A DNA stretch of 64,000 nucleotides from an uncultured Lachnospiraceae bacterium (GCA_910588875.1 CAJURT010000007.1:1-64000); one strand, 5' to 3'. Shown: positions 22,234-31,066, numbered from the stretch's first letter. Numbers and translations are program-made. Notes: a model not told the origin generated them from the sequence alone.

Positions 22234-24060
22234 TTATTCCACGGTAACCGATTTTGCCAGGTTTCTTGGCTGGTCAACATCCAGATGCTTCCCTAAGGAA
22301 GTGTAGTAAGCTATCAGCTGCAAAGCGGCAGCAATAGGAAATACGGTAAAATGGTCTGCAACATCTGGGATCCGTATCTGCAAGTCTGCCAATCCCTCGT
22401 CTACCACTGCGGTTTCCTTTACCAGGAGGATGATATATGCACCTCGTGCTTTCACTTCCCGGATATTGGATATGGTTTTTGAATATACATGTTGCTGGGT
22501 GGCAATTGCTATCACAGGAACCTGGTCAGAGATCAGGGCAATTGTGCCATGTTTCAGTTCCCCGGCAGCATAGGCCTCTGAATGTATATAGGATATTTCC
22601 TTTAATTTTAAGGCGCCTTCCAGGGAAAAGGCATAATCCAAACCTCGTCCGATAAAAAACGCATCCGAACTATGGACGATATGGGAAGCCACATCACGAA
22701 TATGGTCTTTTTGGGCAATTACATTTTCCATGGCAGGAATCACATCTAAAAGTTCACCCAGAAAATGAACCGCTTGCTCCTTCGTATATTTTTTACGGAC
22801 AAATGCCATCCGGCAGTTGATCATATATAAAGCGGCCAACTGGACGGAATAGGCCTTTGTGCTGGCAACGGCAATCTCAGGGCCGGCGTGGGTGTATAAT
22901 ACATAGTCGCTTTCACGGGCGATAGTGGAACCTTTGACATTAACCACTGCCAGGGTCGTTGAGCCGCACTGGTGAGCCAGGCGAAGGGCAGCCAGGGTGT
23001 CAATCGTCTCCCCGGATTGTGAGATAATGATTACCAGGGATTTTTCATCAATCAGCGGCTCCTCATAACGAAATTCCGAAGCGATGGATACGGTAATCGG
23101 GATCCTCAGGATCGGCTGCATGATGGCGCGGGCTACCATACCGGCATACATGGCAGTTCCGCAGGCAATGATCTGTACCTGGTCACAATTTTCAAAAATA
23201 CTATCAGGAATCCCATCGTCAGAAAAACAAGGGAGGCCTTTGCTAACCCGTGGAAGGATGGTATTGCGCAGGGCTTCTGGCTGCTCATGGATTTCCTTGA
23301 GCATGAAATGAGGAAAACCATTTTTCATGGCAGCATCCATATTCCAGTTAACCGTCATCATCTCTGGATAATCTTTACTAAAGGTGTCATCCAGATTATA
23401 CACATGGACTTTGTAAGGGGTCAGTTTCACAATATGCTGCTCCGGAACCACAAAGTATTGGTGGGTATAAGGGATCAATGCTGTCAGGTCTGACGCAATC
23501 AAGGAGCCGGATGGGGTGGAGGCAGCCACCAGGGGGCTGATGTTGCGGATTGCATAAACAGATCCTGGCTGGTCTTCAAACATAATACAGAAACTGTAGG
23601 AGCCTTCCAGGAGTCCGATCAGGTTACGGATAGCGTCTAAGGGATCTCCCTGATATAGTTTATTTAAAACTTGTGCAGCCACCTCACTGTCTGTCTGGGA
23701 AACCAGGCAGTCCTGTAGTTGGAAACGCTCAGTCAAAGCATGATAATTTTCAATAATCCCATTATGGATCAGGACCACTTTTCCGGCACGGTGGGGATGT
23801 GCATTTACGTCCGTGACGCCGCCATGTGTCGCCCACCGGGTATGCCCGATACCGCTGTGAGAGGAGCCGGCAACCAATTGTTTGCAATGTTCCTTCAGAT
23901 TTTTTACTTTCCCTGCCTTTTTTAACAGGCAAATCCTGGAATCTTCCATACATAGGGCAATTCCCGCACTATCATATCCCCGGTACTCCAGGCCGGACAA
24001 TCCTTCCAGCAATATTTTGGGCGCTTCCAAAGGCCCTGTGTATCCGATTATTCCGCACAT
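22234..24060 (-). CDS. glmS: Glutamine-fructose-6-phosphate aminotransferase
   Basis: A 608-residue GlmS that makes glucosamine-6-phosphate for peptidoglycan. The start ATG 24060 is chosen because the next residue is the catalytic Cys (MCGIIGYTG), which must become N-terminal. AGGAG is nine bases before this ATG but only three before the alternative at 24066. The glutaminase domain shows GIGHTRWATHGGVTDVNAHP; two SIS sugar-isomerase domains follow (GTAMYAGMVAR, SQSGETIDTL, EGALKLKEISYIHSEAYAAG), and it ends in NLAKSVTVE. No glmS ribozyme is visible upstream. Confidence 0.97.
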   Translation of the reverse strand: MCGIIGYTGPLEAPKILLEGLSGLEYRGYDSAGIALCMEDSRICLLKKAGKVKNLKEHCKQLVAGSSHSGIGHTRWATHGGVTDVNAHPHRAGKVVLIHNGIIENYHALTERFQLQDCLVSQTDSEVAAQVLNKLYQGDPLDAIRNLIGLLEGSYSFCIMFEDQPGSVYAIRNISPLVAASTPSGSLIASDLTALIPYTHQYFVVPEQHIVKLTPYKVHVYNLDDTFSKDYPEMMTVNWNMDAAMKNGFPHFMLKEIHEQPEALRNTILPRVSKGLPCFSDDGIPDSIFENCDQVQIIACGTAMYAGMVARAIMQPILRIPITVSIASEFRYEEPLIDEKSLVIIISQSGETIDTLAALRLAHQCGSTTLAVVNVKGSTIARESDYVLYTHAGPEIAVASTKAYSVQLAALYMINCRMAFVRKKYTKEQAVHFLGELLDVIPAMENVIAQKDHIRDVASHIVHSSDAFFIGRGLDYAFSLEGALKLKEISYIHSEAYAAGELKHGTIALISDQVPVIAIATQQHVYSKTISNIREVKARGAYIILLVKETAVVDEGLADLQIRIPDVADHFTVFPIAAALQLIAYYTSLGKHLDVDQPRNLAKSVTVE

Positions 24061-24093
24061 AGACATGTTCTCCTTTTAAAAAAAATTGCATTT

Positions 24094-24122
24094 ATTATAA
24101 CTTATGTTACACCATTCGTCAA
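24094..24122 (-). promoter_or_regulatory. glmS promoter
   Basis: On the minus strand TTGACG (complement of 24117-24122), 17-base spacer, TATAAT (complement of 24094-24099), 34 bases before the glmS start. The predicted leader is therefore only about 25 bases, too short for a glmS ribozyme. Confidence 0.8.
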
Positions 24123-24277
24123 TTCCCGCTTTTTTCTCTATTTCTTAAAGAAATTTTAAAACTTGTCCCTGTTTTTCCTAATGGATTTGTGTTATAGTAT
24201 ACTACATATGTTAAAAAACAGTCATTATTTTCCGTGGCTAAAAAGACATGGATAGTCAAAAAAGATAAGGATAATAC

Positions 24278-26221
24278 ATGAAAAGAAAATGGATTTCAGC
24301 CATTTTGATGATAATAATCGGCTGGGGGAATTTTGTGGTTTCGGCCAGATTTCAATCCTATCCTGCCGTATCTGTTATAGAAAAGGAAGAATATTTTAAT
24401 GAGTCACAGCCTTTGCGGCCAGAACCTTCCCCAATAAAGACAGCATCTGCCAGCCAGAAGGAACTGAAAAAAGAAGAATTCCAGGTAATGCCAGGAGAAT
24501 TAAACCTGGCCCATATTTTTCCGGAGGGAGAAGACACCACAGATATTTCCAAAAGTTATGCCGGGAAAGCCTTTGTACTGTTAATGGAGCAGGAGGAGGA
24601 GTGGCTGGATAATATTTATCATTATGCAGACATGACTCCGGAACAATTTGCTTCCCGTCTGGGGAGGCCCAAAAGAAAGGTAATAGGAACTTACAACCCA
24701 AATGACGAACTTCATGACCCGGATAACCCTGATTCTTGGGTAATTCCTTCTTTCCACAATATCCGCACCAATGTGGTAAATGGGGATGGCCGGCCGGTCA
24801 GCCTATACTCAAACGTAATCGAAATCATGTCAGCGGCAAATGTTTATACCTACTATAAAAATGCTAAAGATTATGATTTGTTTCTTTCCTATGCAAATGC
24901 TCTTTGGAATAAATCCCATTCTTATTCCATCGATATGAGCGATATCTATTATTGCGAAGGCTGCTTAAGCGAGGAAGAGGTAAGGGCACGGCTGATCCTG
25001 GAAGAGGAAAGGGCCTCATTGCAGACGATTTCAGAAGAAGAGGACAGTAATGCCGCTGAGGCCGCAACGGAAGCAATAGGCTTGGAGCCATCAGCAAGTT
25101 TGGCACAATCCAGGGTTATAACAGTCCCAGAAGCCACAAAAGATTCAGAGGCTATACAAGAATCAGAAGCTACAGCTGAATCAGAAACTGCACAAGAATC
25201 AGAGAGTGCACATGACCCAGAGATCACACAAGAGAGGGAGATCGCACAAGAACCAGAAACAGCACAAGAGCCGGAGACCACACAAGAGCCGGAGAGTGCA
25301 CAAGAGCAGGAAACAGCACAAGAGCAGAAGAGTGCACAAGAGCCGGAGAATATAGCAGAGTCCGGGATTTTGCAGGAGCCAGAAACTGCAGCAGAATCAG
25401 GGGGAAAGGCAGAACCAGAAATTAAAAATTTGGCATCTTCATCGAATGCAGACAGTTCTGATCGGGAATCAGAGCAGGGAAATGATTTGGAAGAAGTAAA
25501 ATGCCCCGGACATGTGGATCTGATTGTGCGGATAAAAATATTAGGGATGGAAGAGGAACGCGGCCTGTTTCATGTAGACCCTGTTGGGAATTCAACTGAT
25601 AATTTCGAAGAAGATGGATGGCAGGGATGGACTCTTCAAGCTATGGAAGAGGCAAAGCATCTTGCTGGTCAGGATTGGTACAAAAGATATGGGCTTACCG
25701 TGTCTGCAATTTCTGTACGGAATCCTCTGAGCAACTCTGAAATTGATGAATACATGAACCGTCTTCCGAAAGAAATTTCGAAAACGCGCAGGGAAGTGAT
25801 CCGGTTTGCGCTTTCTTCTGTAGGAAGGGTGCCTTATTATTGGGGAGGAAAAGCAGATGCCCCTGATTACATAGGAAATGACTTTGGGATCCTGATATCG
25901 CCGGATAAAAAAGGGCGTATTCTCAAAGGATTAGATTGTTCTGGCTGGATTAACTGGGTATATTGGAGTGCTACCGGAAAACGCCTTCCCTATGAAAGTA
26001 CCTCCGGGCTTGCCCTGTGCGGGACAGCCATCAGCCGGGAAAGGCTGCAGCCGGGCGATATAATACTTCGCACTGGAGAGGATGCGCATGTATTAATGTT
26101 TTTAGAATGGACAGAGGACGGAAAAATCCGCTGTATCCATGAAAGCAGCACAAACATCAATAATGTTACCATAGCTGTCCGTGATGCCAATTGGCCCTAT
26201 TACCGAAAGTTGATTGAATAA
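24278..26221 (+). CDS. Exported NlpC/P60 cell-wall hydrolase with Glu-rich repeat linker
   Basis: A 647-residue secreted or anchored protein. An N-terminal hydrophobic segment (WISAILMIIIGWGNFVVSA) is the signal sequence. A globular region of unknown fold spans about 70-250. A low-complexity linker of QEPET/AQESE-type repeats follows (about 285-375), then another region. The C-terminal NlpC/P60 peptidase domain spans about 500-647: RFALSSVGRVPYYWGGKA, catalytic Cys in KGLDCSGWINWVYW, His in EDAHVLMFLEW, and HESS. Enzymes of this fold cut between D-Glu and diamino acid in stem peptides. It stands 17 bases before an LCP gene, so the two probably form a cell-wall unit. Divergent from glmS. Confidence 0.88.
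   Translation: MKRKWISAILMIIIGWGNFVVSARFQSYPAVSVIEKEEYFNESQPLRPEPSPIKTASASQKELKKEEFQVMPGELNLAHIFPEGEDTTDISKSYAGKAFVLLMEQEEEWLDNIYHYADMTPEQFASRLGRPKRKVIGTYNPNDELHDPDNPDSWVIPSFHNIRTNVVNGDGRPVSLYSNVIEIMSAANVYTYYKNAKDYDLFLSYANALWNKSHSYSIDMSDIYYCEGCLSEEEVRARLILEEERASLQTISEEEDSNAAEAATEAIGLEPSASLAQSRVITVPEATKDSEAIQESEATAESETAQESESAHDPEITQEREIAQEPETAQEPETTQEPESAQEQETAQEQKSAQEPENIAESGILQEPETAAESGGKAEPEIKNLASSSNADSSDRESEQGNDLEEVKCPGHVDLIVRIKILGMEEERGLFHVDPVGNSTDNFEEDGWQGWTLQAMEEAKHLAGQDWYKRYGLTVSAISVRNPLSNSEIDEYMNRLPKEISKTRREVIRFALSSVGRVPYYWGGKADAPDYIGNDFGILISPDKKGRILKGLDCSGWINWVYWSATGKRLPYESTSGLALCGTAISRERLQPGDIILRTGEDAHVLMFLEWTEDGKIRCIHESSTNINNVTIAVRDANWPYYRKLIE
25140..25400 (+). repeat. Degenerate tandem repeat encoding QEPET-like units
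   Basis: Successive 18-base and 9-base units built from ACACAAGAGCCGGAG and close variants encode alternating AQEPET, AQESES, TQEPES, AQEQET peptides. The DNA similarity between units is high, as expected for a slippage-prone linker whose length may vary between strains. Confidence 0.75.
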
Positions 26222-26238
26222 GAAAGGATTTTCCTACT

Positions 26239-27816
26239 ATGAAATACAACGATAGATATGATGAAGATGAAATTGACCGCATGCGAGCAAGAAGGCAGCA
26301 TAAACAGCAACGGACAAGTTCCAGACATTATCATACATCCGACGATTTTGAAATCATTGAGGATTTAGATTCCTTGCGTTCTCACCGAAAGGATCTGACA
26401 AATAAAACATCAGTAAAAAAGAAGAAAAGGACAAAGCATAAAAAAAGAGGATGGGTTTTAGGGATACTTTTTTTGCTGTTATTGCTGCCGGCTTTTCTGT
26501 GGTGGAAATATTCGCATAATAATGGCTATTGGACTGTTGCCATATATGGGGTGGATTCCCGCGACGGGAAGCTGGGAAAAGGTGCTTTGGCAGATGTCCA
26601 GATCCTATGCAGCATAAACCGAAAAACAGGTGAAATCCGCCTGGCTTCCGTATTCCGTGATACTTATTTAAAGATTGACCAGGAGGGAAATTATCATAAA
26701 ATTAACGAAGCCTATTTCCGAGGGGGACGTGAACAGGCCGGAGAGGCCTTAAAAGAAAACCTTGATTTACATATTGAAGATTATGCCACCTTTAACTGGA
26801 AAGCAGTTGCAGATGCCATCAATATTCTGGGGGGAATTGACCTTGAGATTACTGATCAGGAATTTGCATATATCAATTCCTTTATCACAGAGACGGTTGA
26901 CTCCACAGAGATCGGATCCGTTCATTTGGAACACAGTGGGATGAATCACTTGGATGGGGTACAGGCAGTTGCCTATGCCAGGTTGCGTTTGATGGATACT
27001 GATTTTAACCGCACCGAACGGCAGAGGAAGGTTATGGGGCTTGCTATGGAGAAAGCAAAGAATGCGGATTTCGAAACTTTGCGCATTTTGGTTGGAACTG
27101 TGTTTCCACAAATTTCTACCAGCATTGGTGTTGACGATTTAATGATAATGGCAAAGGATGTAAAGAAGTATTATATTGGGCAAACCACAGGCTTTCCCTT
27201 TTCTCATACGGAAATGAAAATTGAAAAAAGAGATTGCGTGATTCCTACAACGTTGGAAAGCAATGTCATACAATTACACGCATTTTTATATGATGATACA
27301 CAATTTTCGCCTTCTGGTGTTGTGAAAAATATTAGCGCACATATTGCAAAGGTTAGCGGAATGGATACCCCCGGGAAGGATACGGAATCGGGCAGAAATG
27401 TAGGCGCTGAGGGAAATTCCGGAAGCCAACCGAATAATCTGCCGGATCCAGGGGAAGCCATGCCAGATGAACCTATGGCAGAAGAAACTACAAGCAGCGA
27501 AACCGTTACAGAAGCGACTGAAACAGAAGCAAATATTCCTGAGGGAACCACAAGCGGGGAATCATCGGATATTGCTGATATGGAGCCAATAACGGATAAT
27601 GAGGAAGAACCTTCCTCAACAGATACTCCCGGCGAAGCTGTTATTCCGTCTCGGGAGCCGGCATCCCCCGGCGGTCCGGAAACTTCTTCCGGAAATGAAA
27701 ACCAAGGCCCAGGAGCAAATCATTCAGATGAACCGGACCGTTCCACAAATGCTGCCTTGGAAGCACCTGGCCAGGGGAATGGGTCAAATGGACCGGTAAG
27801 CGGGCCTGGGGCATAA
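26239..27816 (+). CDS. LytR-CpsA-Psr (LCP) family cell-wall glycopolymer ligase
   Basis: A 525-residue LCP protein. A basic cytoplasmic N-terminus (about 70 residues, rich in Arg/His/Lys) leads to one membrane span (WVLGILFLLLLLPAFLWW). The LCP domain follows: TVAIYGVDSRDGKLGKGALA, SVFRDTYLKID, HKINEAYFRGG, VQAVAYARLRLMDTDFNRTE with the catalytic arginines. Residues from about 380 on are a low-complexity Glu/Pro/Ser/Thr/Gly tail, presumably in the wall. LCP enzymes move polyprenyl-linked polymers onto peptidoglycan. It follows the NlpC/P60 gene by 17 bases. Confidence 0.92.
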   Translation: MKYNDRYDEDEIDRMRARRQHKQQRTSSRHYHTSDDFEIIEDLDSLRSHRKDLTNKTSVKKKKRTKHKKRGWVLGILFLLLLLPAFLWWKYSHNNGYWTVAIYGVDSRDGKLGKGALADVQILCSINRKTGEIRLASVFRDTYLKIDQEGNYHKINEAYFRGGREQAGEALKENLDLHIEDYATFNWKAVADAINILGGIDLEITDQEFAYINSFITETVDSTEIGSVHLEHSGMNHLDGVQAVAYARLRLMDTDFNRTERQRKVMGLAMEKAKNADFETLRILVGTVFPQISTSIGVDDLMIMAKDVKKYYIGQTTGFPFSHTEMKIEKRDCVIPTTLESNVIQLHAFLYDDTQFSPSGVVKNISAHIAKVSGMDTPGKDTESGRNVGAEGNSGSQPNNLPDPGEAMPDEPMAEETTSSETVTEATETEANIPEGTTSGESSDIADMEPITDNEEEPSSTDTPGEAVIPSREPASPGGPETSSGNENQGPGANHSDEPDRSTNAALEAPGQGNGSNGPVSGPGA

Positions 27817-27829
27817 AAGCCGGGTAAAG

Positions 27830-27875
27830 CATCCAAACTATTCGTTAAAGTGTTGTTTCGCGAATAGTTTGGATG
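27830..27875 (+). terminator. 15-bp inverted repeat after the LCP gene
   Basis: CATCCAAACTATTCG (27830-27844) and its exact complement CGAATAGTTTGGATG (27861-27875) around a 16-base loop, 13 bases after the LCP stop. A terminator is likely from position, but only a short TATTACACTTC follows instead of a T-run. Confidence 0.5.
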
Positions 27876-27919
27876 TATTACACTTCTATTGCAAATAAAT
27901 TCAAGGACAGGTAAAAGCT

Positions 27920-28690
27920 ATGAAACTCCAGCGCTTATACAGTTTAACCAGAAAGGCCATTGATACCTATCAGATGATTGATTCCGGCGATCACATTGCA
28001 GTTGGGATATCTGGTGGAAAAGATAGCCTCACCTTGTTATATGCATTAAATGGTATTAGGAAGTTTTATCCCCAAGAGTTTTCGCTGACTGCCATAACGG
28101 TTGATTTAGGGTTTGACAATTTTGATTTATCATCCGTTTCGGAACTTTGCCGGAAGCTTTCCGTTCCGTACAAAATTGTATCCACAGATATCGGAAAGAT
28201 TTTATTTCAAAAACGCCGGGAATCAAATCCCTGTTCTTTATGTGCTAAACTTCGAAAAGGCGCTTTGAATAAAGCAGCTAAAGATCTGGGATGTAATAAG
28301 GTTGCCTACGCTCATCATAAGGAGGATTTAATTGAAACCATGCTTCTGTCTTTAATTTATGAAGGGCGTTTTTATGCTTTTTCTCCTTATACGTATTTAG
28401 ATCGAATGGACTTAACGGTCATTCGCCCATTGATCCTAGTTCCTGAAGCAGATATTAAGGGATTTCAGAAAAAGTATGAACTTCCTGTATGCAAAAATCC
28501 TTGTCCAATGGACGGCCATACAAAGCGGGAATATGCAAAAAGACTGATGAATATGTTGGAAAAAGAAAATCCAGGTTCTAAAACACGTCTGTTTCATGCA
28601 ATTGTGTCTGGGAATATTCCCGGATGGCCGGCCTGCTCTCCTGCTTCTCTTTCTAAAGAAGAACAATATGAGATTATTGGAGGAAATTAA
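27920..28690 (+). CDS. TtcA-like tRNA 2-thiolation ATP pyrophosphatase
   Basis: A 256-residue PP-loop enzyme. The ATP motif is GISGGKDSLTLLYAL near residue 30. A CxxC pair in PCSLCAKLRKGALNKAA and a third Cys in CKNPCPMDG match the iron-sulfur-binding cysteines of TtcA, which thiolates C32 of tRNA. AHHKEDLIETMLLSL is the family HH-D motif. Homologues in Clostridia are sometimes annotated only as tRNA lysidine or thiocytidine synthetase-like, so the exact target base is inferred. It ends one base before the recombinase gene. Confidence 0.88.
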   Translation: MKLQRLYSLTRKAIDTYQMIDSGDHIAVGISGGKDSLTLLYALNGIRKFYPQEFSLTAITVDLGFDNFDLSSVSELCRKLSVPYKIVSTDIGKILFQKRRESNPCSLCAKLRKGALNKAAKDLGCNKVAYAHHKEDLIETMLLSLIYEGRFYAFSPYTYLDRMDLTVIRPLILVPEADIKGFQKKYELPVCKNPCPMDGHTKREYAKRLMNMLEKENPGSKTRLFHAIVSGNIPGWPACSPASLSKEEQYEIIGGN

Positions 28691-29743
28691 ATGAGTCAAT
28701 TAGCCTATCATGAGCAAAAAGATGTCGAGAATATTAAAAAATTACGTTCCTTAATAAAAGAACTGCCTCCTTTCTGTATTGATTTTTTCCGTGGAATTGA
28801 ACCCCGGACGTCTTCACGGACGCGGATTGCTTATGCATATGACCTAAATGTTTTTTTTGACTTTCTTGCAAAAGAAAATCCGATATTCAGAAATATGGAA
28901 CGAAGGGCAATACATTTGGAATACCTGGAAAAGCTTACCGTTAATGACCTGGAAGAATATATGGAATATTTGAAGTATCGTTTTAATGGAAACAACCAGG
29001 AAATCATAAATAAAGAACGGGGAATCATGAGAAAGATCTCTTCTCTGAAAAGTTTTTATAATTATTTTTACCGTAACGAAAAGATTCAGAATAACCCGGC
29101 AGCTTTGGTACAGATGCCTAAACTTCATGAAAAAGAGATCATCCGCCTGGATGTAGATGAGGTGGCTCTTCTCTTAGATGAAGTGGAACTGGGGGAAAAC
29201 CTTACGGACAAGCAAAAATCCTTTCATAATAAAACAAAACTTCGGGATCTGGCACTTCTTACTCTCCTTCTTGGTACGGGTATCCGTGTGTCAGAATGTG
29301 TCGGGCTGGATATTGATGATGTGGATTTCAAAAATGGCGGTATTCATATTCACCGAAAGGGCGGAAAGGAAGTAACCGTATATTTTGGGGTTGAGGTGGA
29401 GGATGCATTGCAGGATTACCTGGATGAACGTTCCAATATTGTAGCTATGCCCGGAAATGAAAATGCTCTGTTTTTATCCCTGCAGCGAAAACGGATCAAT
29501 GTGCGGAGTGTGGAAAACCTGGTGAAGAAATATGCTAAAATAGTGACCCCTTTGAAAAAAATCACTCCTCATAAATTAAGAAGTACATACGGTACCAATC
29601 TTTATCGGGAAACCGGCGACATCTACCTGGTAGCTGATGTATTGGGGCATTCAGATGTGAACACAACCAAAAAGCATTATGCGGCACTTGAGGATGAACG
29701 TCGCCGTAGTGCAAGAAATGCCGTGCGGCTGCGGGAAAAGTAA
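28691..29743 (+). CDS. Tyrosine recombinase, XerC/XerD-like
   Basis: A 350-residue tyrosine recombinase. The N-terminal SAM-like core-binding domain spans about 20-140. The catalytic domain shows GTGIRVSECVGLDIDD (first Arg), a beta-hairpin Lys in HRKGGKEVTVYF, HKLRSTYGTNLYRET (HxxR), and DVLGHSDVNTTKKHY with the nucleophilic Tyr. It is longer than XerC/D (about 300) because of an N-terminal extension. GGAGG is seven bases upstream of the ATG. There are no phage genes around, and it is joined to the tRNA-thiolation gene, so it is more likely a resident chromosomal recombinase than an integrase; the target site is unknown. Confidence 0.9.
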   Translation: MSQLAYHEQKDVENIKKLRSLIKELPPFCIDFFRGIEPRTSSRTRIAYAYDLNVFFDFLAKENPIFRNMERRAIHLEYLEKLTVNDLEEYMEYLKYRFNGNNQEIINKERGIMRKISSLKSFYNYFYRNEKIQNNPAALVQMPKLHEKEIIRLDVDEVALLLDEVELGENLTDKQKSFHNKTKLRDLALLTLLLGTGIRVSECVGLDIDDVDFKNGGIHIHRKGGKEVTVYFGVEVEDALQDYLDERSNIVAMPGNENALFLSLQRKRINVRSVENLVKKYAKIVTPLKKITPHKLRSTYGTNLYRETGDIYLVADVLGHSDVNTTKKHYAALEDERRRSARNAVRLREK

Positions 29744-29758
29744 TATCCCCGGAAGAGG

Positions 29759-30208
29759 CTATTCTGGGAGGTAAACAATCGTAAGATATTTTCCGGAATG
29801 TACTTGCCCATCCGGCAGCTGGTTTATTCTTTTTAATTCTTCTACATATTGGGAAACCGTATATCCGGCCTCTTTCGCATAGCGGCCGGCAATCTTCCAT
29901 AAATTATCTCCGGGTTCCAGACGGATACTGGTATAGTATCTGTTGTGGGCATTACTGCCCTCTTCTTCGGCGTATGCGTCAAAAAGCGTACGCCCAAAGA
30001 AGCCGGAACAAAACGCAATCATAACCAGCAGGGCCACAATAAATTTGTGGATTCTTTGGCGGCGGGCGCGGCGCCTGCATGCCAGGCGCATCATTCTCCG
30101 TACATGGCGCTGGTTGCTGTATTTGTTTTCGGATTCATTTTGATCCGGGTTTTCCTGTGCCATTTTAATCTGATTCAATACATCTTCTGCCTTTAAAATC
30201 TTAGCCAT
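29759..30208 (-). CDS. YneA-like SOS cell-division inhibitor (LysM protein)
   Basis: A 149-residue protein with an Arg-rich cytoplasmic N-terminus (MRLACRRRARRQRIH), one membrane span (KFIVALLVMIAFCSGFFG) and a C-terminal LysM domain (SIRLEPGDNLWKIAGRYAKE, TVSQYVEELKRINQLPDGQV). This is the architecture of YneA, the SOS-induced division inhibitor encoded divergently from lexA in Bacillus. ATG 30208 follows GGGGGAG; the longer frame upstream runs through LexA boxes and is not coding. Four LexA-box-like sites lie between it and lexA. The assignment rests on architecture and locus, not on sequence identity. Confidence 0.78.
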   Translation of the reverse strand: MAKILKAEDVLNQIKMAQENPDQNESENKYSNQRHVRRMMRLACRRRARRQRIHKFIVALLVMIAFCSGFFGRTLFDAYAEEEGSNAHNRYYTSIRLEPGDNLWKIAGRYAKEAGYTVSQYVEELKRINQLPDGQVHSGKYLTIVYLPE

Positions 30209-30230
30209 CACGTACTCCCCCTCATAAAAA

Positions 30231-30340
30231 CGAACGTCCGTTTGCTTTGTATGGCTATTATAACCGCAGAACATACGTTTGTCAATATTTTTTTGCGTTT
30301 TTCCGAACAAAAGTTTGCTTTTTCCCCGAACATATGTTAC
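30231..30340. promoter_or_regulatory. Four LexA (SOS) boxes
   Basis: CGAACGTCCGTTTG (30231-30244), AGAACATACGTTTG (30268-30281), CGAACAAAAGTTTG (30304-30317) and CGAACATATGTTAC (30327-30340). All fit the Gram-positive SOS box pattern GAAC-N4-GTT. The first two are nearest the yneA-like gene and the last two cover the lexA promoter, so both genes should be under LexA control. Confidence 0.85.
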
Positions 30341-30343
30341 TAT
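30315..30343 (+). promoter_or_regulatory. lexA promoter
   Basis: TTGCTT at 30315-30320, 17-base spacer, TACTAT at 30338-30343. Its -35 overlaps the third LexA box and its spacer and -10 overlap the fourth, giving autorepression. Confidence 0.6.
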
Positions 30344-30376
30344 AGGAGGTAGGAAAGAAAAGCCAGGAGGACATAT

Positions 30377-30991
30377 ATGAGCCAGGGAAAGATTACTGCA
30401 AAGCAACAGGAGATTTTAGAATATATTAAAGAAACTATATTAAAAAAAGGATATCCCCCCACCGTGCGGGAAATCTGTGAAGCGGTTCATTTAAAATCGA
30501 CTTCTTCTGTACATTCCCATCTGGAAACCTTAGAGCGCAATGGCTATATCCGCCGTGACCCAACAAAACCAAGGGCAATGGAGATACTGGATGATAATTT
30601 TGCCATCACGCGCCGGGAGATGGTACAGGTTCCCCTGGTTGGCACGGTAGCTGCCGGCCAGCCGATTTTGGCGGAGGAGAATATTGAAGACTATTTTCCG
30701 GTACCTGCTGAAATGATGCCGAACAACCAGACCTTTATGCTCCGCATCAAAGGTGACAGTATGGTGAACGCGGGGATCTTTGATGGAGACAGGGTGATTG
30801 TAGAACAGACGTCTGTGGCCAGCAACGGGGATATTGTAGTTGCATTGATTGAGGATTCTGCCACAGTAAAGCGTTTTTATAAGGAGGACGGCCATTACCG
30901 CCTTCAGCCGGAGAATGACGCCATGGACCCGATTATTGTTTCAGATCTGGATATATTGGGGAAGGTTATCGCTCTTTTCCGACTGATGTGA
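30377..30991 (+). CDS. lexA: SOS repressor LexA
   Basis: A 204-residue LexA. The N-terminal winged helix (QQEILEYIKETILKKGYPPT, REICEAVHLKSTSSVHSHLE) binds SOS boxes. The Ala-Gly cleavage site is in GTVAAGQPILAEENIEDYF. The Ser-Lys dyad appears in KGDSMVNAGIFDGD and SATVKRFYKE. AGGAGG is seven bases before the ATG. It is divergent from the yneA-like gene, with its own boxes upstream. Confidence 0.97.
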   Translation: MSQGKITAKQQEILEYIKETILKKGYPPTVREICEAVHLKSTSSVHSHLETLERNGYIRRDPTKPRAMEILDDNFAITRREMVQVPLVGTVAAGQPILAEENIEDYFPVPAEMMPNNQTFMLRIKGDSMVNAGIFDGDRVIVEQTSVASNGDIVVALIEDSATVKRFYKEDGHYRLQPENDAMDPIIVSDLDILGKVIALFRLM

Positions 30992-31000
30992 CCAAAAATA

Positions 31001-31039
31001 CCGGCAGCATTGCCGCTTCTTATGCGGGAATGCTGCCGG
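31001..31039. terminator. Terminator hairpin between lexA and cytidylate-kinase-like gene
   Basis: CCGGCAGCATT (31001-31011) pairs perfectly with AATGCTGCCGG (31029-31039), with an inner CCGC/GCGG stem. On the minus strand TATTTTTGG follows, so it ends the leftward kinase gene. It lies 10 bases after the lexA stop and probably serves both genes. Confidence 0.82.
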
Positions 31040-31066
31040 AACATTTTGTGGCTTAATTTTCATGGC

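Noticed and set aside
24067..24277. glmS ribozyme
   Set aside because: The promoter sits too close to the start and no ribozyme core sequence is visible in the 211-base gap.
25140..25400. CRISPR-like array
   Set aside because: The repeats are short, contiguous and in frame within a coding gene, with no spacers or cas genes.
30209..30406. N-terminal extension of the LysM protein
   Set aside because: The upstream frame runs through all four LexA boxes and the lexA start; the ATG at 30208 has a good ribosome binding site.
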